From Undaria pinnatifida (Eukaryota > Sar > Phaeophyceae > Laminariales > Alariaceae), in NCBI GenBank assembly GCA_012845835.1, contig JABAKD010000027.1:13066487-13130486 (forward strand): 64,000 nt of DNA. Reading direction: 5' to 3'. The translations under genes were made by a program, and so were the position numbers. This document shows, piece by piece, positions 56,825 to 64,000 of the stretch. The notes under the pieces were generated by a model that did not search any database, was not told the DNA's origin, and saw nothing but the letters and a program-made list of their open reading frames with translations. Position 1 is the stretch's first letter. Every line of letters begins with the position of its first letter.

Positions 56825-56979
56825 CAAGTGTGCAGTGTACCCTGGTACGCGTAACGACGCATGCTACAGCAAGGAAGGGCGTATATACGTATTTTTTCTG
56901 ACCAGTCCTCTCTCTACTGATGAAGGAGATATATTGGGAGCTCATCCGACAACTGATTCTTGCTACATGGATATATCTA

Positions 56980-57040
56980 TATTTTTTTTTCCTTTCTTTT
57001 CCTTTTTTTTTTCCTTTTTTTCCTTTTTTTTTTTCTCCCC
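56980..57040 (+). repeat. T/C homopyrimidine tract
   Basis: About 60 bases of T-runs with CC interruptions immediately before the CTR copy at 57035. Confidence 0.85.
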
Positions 57041-58314
57041 GCCCAGTTTATTCGAACCCCCCACTTACAATCGAAATCGGCCAGAGTAATAAACACTTCT
57101 ACCTAATCGATATCACGGCATTATCTTTCTAGCCATCCATGACGTAGCTTTCATATATCCCCCCCCCCTCCTCCAACGTCCCCTCCTTCCCCACCACCCG
57201 CACGATCGCCTAGACTTAGCACCACCACGCGTATAGCAAGCCCCTACATATATGATTAATACGCGCGATCGGAGTATCACACACAATCTTGCAAAGATGA
57301 GTTCGACCAAACCTTTGATCTCACAGCTGGAGTGTATTTTAATATTATATGTGACCTAAACCTCTTAAAAACCCTTCTCCCCCCCCCCCCCCCTTTTTTT
57401 TTGTTTTTCCCCGCTCTCTCTTCTTGATCAAACGCCCCGCTTAATATCGAAATCCGCCAGAGTAATAAACACTTCCACGCACTGGATATCACCTGATTAT
57501 CTTTCTAGAGCCATCCATGCCGCTGCTGCAATTCCCACCCCCACCCCCCCCGCCCCCAACGCCCCCTCCTTCCCCACCACCCGCACCATCGCCTACACCT
57601 AGCACCACGCGTATAGCAAACCCCTACATCTATGCGACCTGAAGCCCTTGCCCCCCCCCACCCCCCCCCCCCCCTCCCCCACCCCCCACCTCCCCAATCC
57701 CCCCACCCCACCCCCACCCCCTCGAACACTCCACCCTATACTCACTGGTTGTACGACTTACAGGATGACATGATAAACTGGCGCATTCTTTCCGAAATCC
57801 GTCACAATTATCCCCTTGAAAGAATGTATAGTTTCCACGCACAGATTGAGCTGCCCCGCCCCCGCCCCCATGATAAGCTAGTAGTGCATTCTTTCCAAAA
57901 CCGTCAGATTTATCCCCTTGAAGGATTCATAGTTTCCACGCACAAATTGACCTGCCCCGCCCGTCCCCCTTCCCCTCCCCCCCACCCCCCAACCCCGCTC
58001 CCTTCTGATCAAAACCAGGCCCCCACGTCCTTAAAACCTCCGCCCTCCCCTTACCGGTTATTCAACTTACAGGATTAATTTGATAAACGGATGCATTTCC
58101 TTCCACAGCTGTCAGATTTTGTCCCCCTCAGAAACGTGATTTATAGTTTCCGCTGACTAATATCACCCTGTTGACCCTGATAGCTACACTGTAGTTGCAA
58201 GGGGAGTCGCCGACTTACATCCTTAATGAGGACACACAACCCGTAATACGCGCGATCGGAGTATCACAAAATATTCGATCTCACAGCTGGAGTGTATTTT
58301 AATTTCATAATAAA
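57035..58314 (+). mobile_element. CTR element copy, C-rich orientation
   Basis: Starts in the TTACAATCGAAATCGGCCAG block; contains an internal terminus-like CTCACAGCTGGAGTGTATTT (about 57322) as well as the final one (about 58280), with C-runs near 57379-57393 and 57650-57676. Confidence 0.74.
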
Positions 58315-58329
58315 TACACATACATGTGA

Positions 58330-58601
58330 TCGTTCCTTTTTTCGGGGATTCGACCAGGAGTTTAGCTTCGTCTCGGCCTCAGTATGCGATTCTCGGGACT
58401 GGAATTCTCGGTCAAATAGCTTCTTTCGAGCGCCGTCTTCGGTGGGCGGCCCCAAACGCCCCTCGCCCTGCCGTATCCGTTGCGCACCTCGACGTGAACG
58501 CGGATAGACGCTGAGCGAGACAAGCGAGAAGTGCGCTTTTTTTTCGTATTTTGGGCGGTATACGCCCAAGCTATTCTTGGGTCTGGGCATATATATATAT
58601 A
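58330..58601 (+). mobile_element. SINE-2 copy
   Basis: TCGTCTCGGCCTCAGTATGC, GATTCTCGGGACTGGAATTC, CGAGCGCCGTCTTCGG, CCCTCGCCCTGCCGTATCCG, ending GCGAGAAGTGCGC. Sits between two CTR copies. Confidence 0.65.
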
Positions 58602-59306
58602 CCTAGCACCACACGTATTACAAACCCCTCACCTAAAGCCCTTCCCCCCCCCCCCCCCCGCCCCCGCCCCCCGCCCCCACCCCCCACCCTCCCCCCCCAA
58701 CCCATCCCAACCCCACCCCCTCGAACACTCCACCCTCTCTTTACTCACTGATTGTACGACTTACCCCAGGATATACATGATAAACTGATGTATTATTTCC
58801 AAAAATGTCACATTTATCCCCTCAAAATAATGTATAGTTTCCAGGCACATATTGAGCTGCCCCCCCCCCCCCCCCCGCCCCAAACCCCCCCCCCCCCCCC
58901 CCCCGCCCCCAATAATATACTGGTGCCAAAACCGTCAGATTTATCCCCTCGAAAGGATTTATAGCTTACATGCACAAATTGCCCCTTCCCCCCCCCCCCC
59001 CCCCCGCCCCCCTCCAAACCCGCTCGCTTTTGATCAAAACCAGGCCCCCCTTTCCCTTCACAGCTGTCAGATTTTGTCCCCCTCAGAAACGGGTTTTATA
59101 GTTTCCGCGCACAGATTGACTAAAATCATCCTGTTGACCCTGATAGCTACACTGTAGTTGTAAGGGGAGTCGCCGACCTATATCCTTAATGAGGACACAC
59201 AACTCGTAATGCGCGCGATCGGAGTATCACACACAGCTTGCAAAGATGAGTTTCGACGAAATCTTCGATCTCACAGCTGGAGTGTATTTTAATTTTTATA
59301 ATATAT
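58602..59306 (+). mobile_element. CTR element copy, C-rich orientation
   Basis: Starts in the TAGCACCACACGTATTACAA block and ends in the shared terminus and tail at 59306. Long stretches are almost identical to 3160-3900 and 16850-17305, so these copies are recent relatives. Confidence 0.76.
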
Positions 59307-59530
59307 GTAGAGCTTGAACGAATAAATAAGAAACAACATTTCCAAATTGGCATCATTTCCAAATTAATTGGCATCTAAATTTCTTCCCCACGAATATTTT
59401 TTCATGGCCGCCTCCAAGCGCTTGCCCTATCGTAGCTACAACTTACTGCTGTGTGTCGTTTCCCTTCGGCTCAGTGGGTATATTGCTATATAACCAACGA
59501 AGGGTGTGTCGTGAGTATGATTCTCACCCA
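59307..59530 (+). mobile_element. SINE-3 / inverted-repeat arm, left
   Basis: GTAGAGCTTGAACGAATAAA at the left end, a TTGGCATC tandem, CATGGCCGCCTC, then a tRNA-like part with CGGCTCAGTGGGTA (A-box-like) and GTGAGTATGATTCTCACCC (T-arm-like). About 88 percent identical by eye to the reverse complement of 63763-64000. Confidence 0.78.
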
Positions 59531-59764
59531 GATCATATTTGGTATTCAGGAGCGTGCGCGCGGGAGACGCTATGGATGGTTATGGTACTTACTTGTTAGT
59601 GTTCTCCTGAGTAGTACTAACTACAGTTACTGTAGTACGTGGAGAGGGACGATAGCCCCGGAGATCGCTCTTACGAAGTCGGTGATAATTAATCGACGAA
59701 CTCGAAAACTTTTTTGTTTGGTTGGTGTTTTGCATAATAACTCACTATCTGTGAGTGATGTTGA

Positions 59765-59815
59765 GTCAATTGACAGCTGTGGGTAGTGCTATGTGTCGTG
59801 AGTTCGATTCTCACT
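59765..59815 (+). other. tRNA-like fragment with intact T-arm
   Basis: GTGGGTAGTGCTATGTGTCG then GTGAGTTCGATTCTCAC, a perfect 5-bp T-stem and 7-base loop. The 5' half is only weakly tRNA-like. A SINE fragment rather than a gene. Confidence 0.5.
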
Positions 59816-59934
59816 GACTTCCTATTGTCTTTTGCAAGCGTGCGCGCTGACGACATTATTATGAATGGTTATTTTGGTAGTTCAACATACTGTATCTATA
59901 TGTCGTAGCACTACTCACTGAGCTACTGGGTCAA

Positions 59935-60085
59935 GTGATTAAGTATAGTTCAGTGGGCAGTGCTGTAGCATTTCTCGGCCAAATCACTTTGTTCGAAGGC
60001 CGCCGTGTCCAAGCGAGAAGCGCGCAAAAATTTGTATTTTGAACGGCACTCTCCAGCTATTCTTCGGATCTTGATGTATGGAGAG
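59935..60085 (+). mobile_element. SINE-2 copy, 5' half
   Basis: AGTTCAGTGGGCAGTGCTGT head, then CCAAATCACTTTGTTCGAAG, AAGCGAGAAGCGCGC and TATTTTGAACGGCA. Lacks the CCCTCGCCC middle. Confidence 0.6.
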
Positions 60086-60261
60086 GCTATGAAATATAAC
60101 TTGGAAAGACTTTATTGCCAAATTGGCGTAATATTTTGTCAATGGTAAAAAAATGCCCATGGTACTGCGGTAGAGATCATGGTAGTGTATTTGTTTATTG
60201 AATTTCGGTAGGTACATGTACACGTACATATATGGATATAGACGTAGCAAGCGCACGCATG

Positions 60262-60540
60262 ACTAAAGACCAAGGCTACGGTAGGGGGGGTACCCCCATT
60301 TTCACTGGTGTGTTTGAGCCACTCGCACGAGTAGCTCTGTACCCTACCGATGAAGATGGTTCAGGAACTTGATTTGCCGCAGCTTAGATCACCTTTGCAT
60401 TGCGGATTGATTTCGTCAATGTAAAACATGAAGAAAACGTAAGATTGCATAGGAACAAAGGGGTTACTCACGCGAGTGACCCCTAGCCACTGAAATGAAA
60501 GGCCCAAAATGGGACCCCCCTACCGTAGCCTGGGTCTAAA
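60262..60540 (+). mobile_element. MITE-B copy 5, clearest termini
   Basis: Left ACCAAGGCTACGGTAGGGGG, right GACCCCCCTACCGTAGCCTG, inverted for about 25 bp. Internal GGGGTTACTCACGCGAGTGA and GCCACTCGCACGAGTAGC. Confidence 0.85.
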
Positions 60541-61200
60541 CGCGGAGGAGGTAGTAGTAGTAATGATTACGATTACTGCGCCAGGAAAAGTCACACACAC
60601 AGCAGCATTGCGAGCGGCTGCGTCCCCGGGGCCTCGAGGGTTGTATTATGCAAGTTCCTCCTGTTGTTAAGCTGCGCCATGCGAAGGTGGTAGTATGTAG
60701 ACAGTGTGCACGGAAGAAACCAATGGTGGCATGCATTCGTCCCTGTATCGCACTGTTTGGTGTTTTTTTCCCCCGAGAAGATTCTTTGGAGAAATATAGG
60801 CGGTGTGTGGATGGGGTGCTTTGTTGTTGCTGTGGTCCCTGACTCCGATGCTGTGGTCGTTTGCCGGTGAAGTGCAAGCGGTCGTGTTGGCACGTAACTG
60901 ACAAATAAGTTTGTGTTGCTTCATACTTGACGTGCTCCTTGCCGCTCATTGCTGATTTATCATTTCTTCTTGTTGTGAGTTTCATTTTTCTTTTGGAACA
61001 CTTCTACTTTCCAGCTTCCGAACATACAAGCCGTGGTCACAGGTGTCGTCCTTCCCTTGCCCCCCCCGGTTGTTGCCTTCATTTTTCTTGGCGCATAGGG
61101 TTCAGCACCCACTGACCCTCGACTTTTCATCGAGTGATGCTAACTCACGCTCTCGCGCTTTCCGCAAGTCAATTAGTGCACAAGAAAAAGTCCCACGAAA
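60541..61200. other. no supported gene
   Basis: Overlapping minus-strand frames (60536-60985 and others) have no recognisable domain. Confidence 0.35.
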
Positions 61201-61204
61201 AAAA

Positions 61205-61295
61205 TTACGAGTACGCACTCGGGGGGATTCGAACTCACGGAGTTGACCTACAGCAGGCTCGAGGATATAGCCTGATACGCCACCGGGGCAGTGCG
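61205..61295 (-). other. tRNA-like sequence, probable pseudogene or SINE head
   Basis: On the minus strand CGCACT and AGTGCG form a 6-bp acceptor-like stem. TGGCGTATCAGG is an A-box match and GAGTTCGAATCC a B-box match. CAGGCT/AGCCTG gives an over-long anticodon hairpin and the T-stem is broken, so not a functional tRNA. Confidence 0.55.
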
Positions 61296-61305
61296 TGATA
61301 TAGAG

Positions 61306-61340
61306 CCGGTCGCCCCGGTGGTCTAGTGGGGTTACACTCG
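61306..61340 (+). other. divergent tRNA-like 5' half
   Basis: CGCCCCGGTGGTCTAGTGGG resembles the 5' half of a tRNA and is the inverted copy of the head at 61280-61290 (CACCGGGGC). No B box follows. Confidence 0.45.
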
Positions 61341-61869
61341 AATACTACTATTAATACTAGCGTTGGTCCTTGAGTTAAATAACCACCGTTGGTTGTGAGC
61401 TTTGTTGGCTATATTTATTTGCAGAAATAAATAAATGGGAAAAAATTATCAACTAACTGCTGAAATCGCCTAGGGGCGTGGGTAGGTACAAATCGACGCG
61501 AATCGACGAGGGAAGAAAATGCTGAATTATTCTCGCGATAAAAATTAGGGCAGGTACAGTAGCGGGGAGGGGGGAGGGGAGCCCGCTATATGACCCCGGA
61601 TCTGAGTTATGCTACTGGGAGGGCGAGAGTAATACGAGCATCACAATCAACGGGATGGGAAAAAGAAAAGAAGTGAAGTGTATTACTGCCGCGGCTGTAA
61701 TACAGTGATACGATACCCAAGCAAGTTGCGCCGATCGACTCGATCTGGACTGACTGTTGTATTATGCAACTGGTTCATGTATGTACAACTTCCTTCATCA
61801 CAGGCCAGTATGAGATTATAGTCATTAAACTTGCTAAACTTCTAAGTGATTGGTGGTTTTCTCTACCCA
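61341..61869. other. no supported gene
   Basis: Anonymous sequence with a G-rich run at about 61562-61580. Confidence 0.35.
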
Positions 61870-63065
61870 CGAACCCCGGCCGAGCCAATCAATCGAAGGT
61901 TGGGTTACACTGTACGGGGTGGTATCGAGGCAGGATGTCAAATAAAATGTCCGCCTACCGCGGGGTTGGAGTATACGAATAAAAATTCAGCAGTAGCGCG
62001 AGTTGCCCCATTTTTTCTAGTTGCAAATACCTTGAAGGATTTTTGAACCGGGGTTGGACCCTGTCTGTGGTATTGGCGTTGTGTATGAACCTCAGCTGGC
62101 TAAGGCTTCCACACCGTGCGGTGTGGTGTCGACCCGGGACAAGTCGGTTTTCGTCCCCTTTTTAATGAAGTTGATGAGGTATGGAAGGATTCTGGAACGG
62201 CGGTGGAGCCCTGTCCTCATCGCGTGCGTCGGAACGCCCCCCGCCCGTTTACTGGTCTATCTCCTCCCCGGGTGTCTCTGGCTCTACGAGCTGAACAGCA
62301 AATCAACGATAAGCCAATGTGAATAGATGATTGTTGCATCACCATGCGGGGCTGTGTCGACCCACGGGAGAAATCGGTTATCGTCCCCGGTTTTGTCAGG
62401 ATCTCTGAAACGGGCACAGGATTATATATCCTCCCATAGTGGCGCTACCCTTAATGTCCGAGCCCCAGCCAATCAGCGGTAAGCGAATATGGTTGGGGTT
62501 CCACGTCGTGCGGAATGGTGTGGACACGGTAGGTTATCGTTATTGTTCCCGTGGTTTTGGGGCTGTAGAAATTCGGGGGATTCATGAATCGGGGATGTGG
62601 GACGCTATCTTCCCCGTGTGCGACGGAAGTTCCCCCCATTGATGGGTCTCTATCTGCCTAGGACGGCGCTGTGGAGCTCGAACCAATCAGCGATTAGCCA
62701 ACGGGTTTGGGGTTTTCTCACCGTACAGGGTGGTGTCGGCCCGAGAAAGCTCGGTTTGCTTCCCCGGTTAACGGAAGTTTTAGAGATGTGGAACGACCTC
62801 TGGACCAGTGAATGGACCCTATATACTCCCGAGGTGGCGCTTGCTCAACATACGAACCATGGCCAATCAGAAAATCGGCCTGTGGGGTTGGGATTTCTAC
62901 GCCGTGCGGAGAGGTATCAACCCGGATGATATCCGTGTTCGTCACCGGGTTGTCGGAGTTGTAGATGTGTGGATGGATTCCGATCCCGGCATGTAACCCT
63001 ATCGTGCCCGGGTGACGCCTACTTTGTGTATGAATCCTGGCCAATCAGCGATCAGACGAAAATGA
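61870..63065 (+). repeat. tandem repeat of about 175-220 bp with CCAATCA motif
   Basis: GCCAATCA-type motifs at about 61883, 62313, 62468, 62683, 62864 and 63041. Each is followed by GGTTGGGGTTCCAC, CCGTGCGG(G/A)GTGGTGT, CGACCCGGGA, TCGTCCCCGG and GGACCCTAT-type segments. About five to six diverged units, the second being partial. No frame survives between units. Confidence 0.78.
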
Positions 63066-63762
63066 CATGTTTTTATTTTCGTCTCGAAAAATTAGAGTCT
63101 GAAATTCTCAACTGTCAAAATTATAAGCGCTGTAGTCGCCTACTGTATGTACAAGAAGTGAGCGATCTGCACAGTTAGCAACAAGCAGCAGCGTTGCAAT
63201 AACAGCATTGGAGGAGTTGAATGACGAAGGCAGCCATACCACCGTGTTTCGCACCTGGAACAACGTCAGCACGTCTCTCCACGATCAGACAACACACAGA
63301 CAGTCGATCTGGGAGGCTCGGATCTAGATTATACCATTATATCATGCACTGTATATATCAGAAGAAGCTGGCTCAGTGCGCGCCTCTCAGTGTCTGCCAA
63401 GTGAACACGCAGCGGACATGGTCAGTCACCTCACTGGCCCCGGATCCTTGGTTGAGTAAAAGTATCATAAGAAACGCACTCGACACGTTTCGTCGCCAGA
63501 CTAAAGGGTCAGACGGCGTGTGCTCGGATTTATCCGAACGAAATCTGATGAATAAAGCTCGGAATCGGATTCAGGATCGGATTCACTAAAAAAACGGTAT
63601 CAATCAATAGCAGTACATTGTTGTGATTGTTATTCCATGCCGAACTCTTGGCGTCACCTTACATACTGTACGCGCAGCCTATGATTGTGTGTGGTGACTG
63701 TTTTTACTTTACCAAGTGTTGAATCGAACAATTCGAAGTGCTGCCCTGGCCTACCCGAAGCA
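63066..63762. other. no supported gene
   Basis: One 122-codon plus frame (63221-63589) has no motif. GATTCAGGATCGGATTC and TCGGATTTATCC repeats near 63525-63585 suggest decayed repeat. Confidence 0.35.
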
Positions 63763-64000
63763 TGGGTGAGAATCGTACTCACGACACACCTTTCGTTGGT
63801 TATATAGCACTATACCCACTGAGCCGAAAGGAAACGACACACAGCAGTATGGTAGTAGCTACGATAGGGCAAGCGCTTCGAGGCGGCCATGAAAAAAGCA
63901 TCGTCGGGAAGAAGTTTAGATGCCAATTTGGAAATGATGCCAATTTCGAAATTATGCCAATTTGACAATAGTGTCCCTTATTTATTCGTTCAAGCTCTAC
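63763..64000 (-). mobile_element. SINE-3 / inverted-repeat arm, right
   Basis: Reverse complement of 59307-59530, ending at the window edge with CAAGCTCTAC, the exact complement of the left arm start. Contains GGTGAGAATCGTACTCAC (T-arm-like in reverse). Confidence 0.78.

Larger units (their letters stand above)
55120..56890. repeat. paralogous block C'
   Basis: Counterpart of 10440-12500, without the (ACT)n expansion or MITE-A copy 3 but with a 63-bp tandem duplication and SINE-1. Confidence 0.8.

Noticed and set aside
61870..63065. CRISPR array or coding repeat
   Set aside because: Units are long, diverged and adjacent with no unique spacers, and no frame is shared; the context is eukaryotic.
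63230..63290. GCCATACCACC resembling the start of 5S rRNA
   Set aside because: The match stops after about 11 bases; internal control regions are missing.

Overview
The window is non-prokaryotic, repeat-dominated DNA with one gene I can support. That gene has ten exons with GT-AG introns of about 0.4 to 1.65 kb and encodes a predicted secreted leishmanolysin-like (M8) metalloprotease of 937 residues on the + strand (19741..32452). The organism is a eukaryote. The long introns, the algal/protist-type M8 protease with a Pro/Thr-rich linker and EGF module, the roughly balanced base composition and short TTAGGG-type tracts suggest a stramenopile such as a brown alga. That placement is inference. 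No other gene could be defended, and almost all other long open frames are translations of low-complexity repeats or antisense shadows.

Layout. 0.6-12.5 kb: three diverged blocks (A, B, C) that recur in the same order and orientation at 49.8-56.9 kb (A', B', C'), interrupted by different insertions in each copy. 2.7-5.9, 8.7-9.4, 14.3-19.1, 51.1-52.4, 53.6-53.8 and 57.0-59.3 kb: copies of a dispersed element full of poly-C/poly-G tracts, called CTR here. 17.6-18.5 kb: a minisatellite cluster. 19.7-32.5 kb: the protease gene, its introns loaded with short terminal-inverted-repeat elements. 32.4-32.9 kb: a 31-bp minisatellite grown from the stop-codon region. 33-41 kb: mostly anonymous sequence with telomere-like tracts, a CCATGG-palindrome island and a SINE-like retroposon. 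41.7-44.3 kb: a 0.5-kb direct duplication and a pyrimidine minisatellite. 45.9-49.8 kb: two related LTR-type non-autonomous elements, one of them nested in a MITE. 59.3-64.0 kb: tRNA-derived repeats, including a 0.22-kb inverted pair bounding 4.7 kb, and a CCAAT-containing tandem repeat.

Family labels (CTR, MITE-A to D, SINE-1 to 3, TRIM) are local to this report and were built by comparing copies within the window. Coordinates of old repeats are approximate to about 10-30 bases. The clearest novelties are CTR (a shared 3' terminus, variable 5' extent, and C-tracts at fixed positions), the pair of paralogous blocks that act as each other's empty-site record, and the protease last exon, which is bounded on both sides by tandem repeats that include its own coding sequence.
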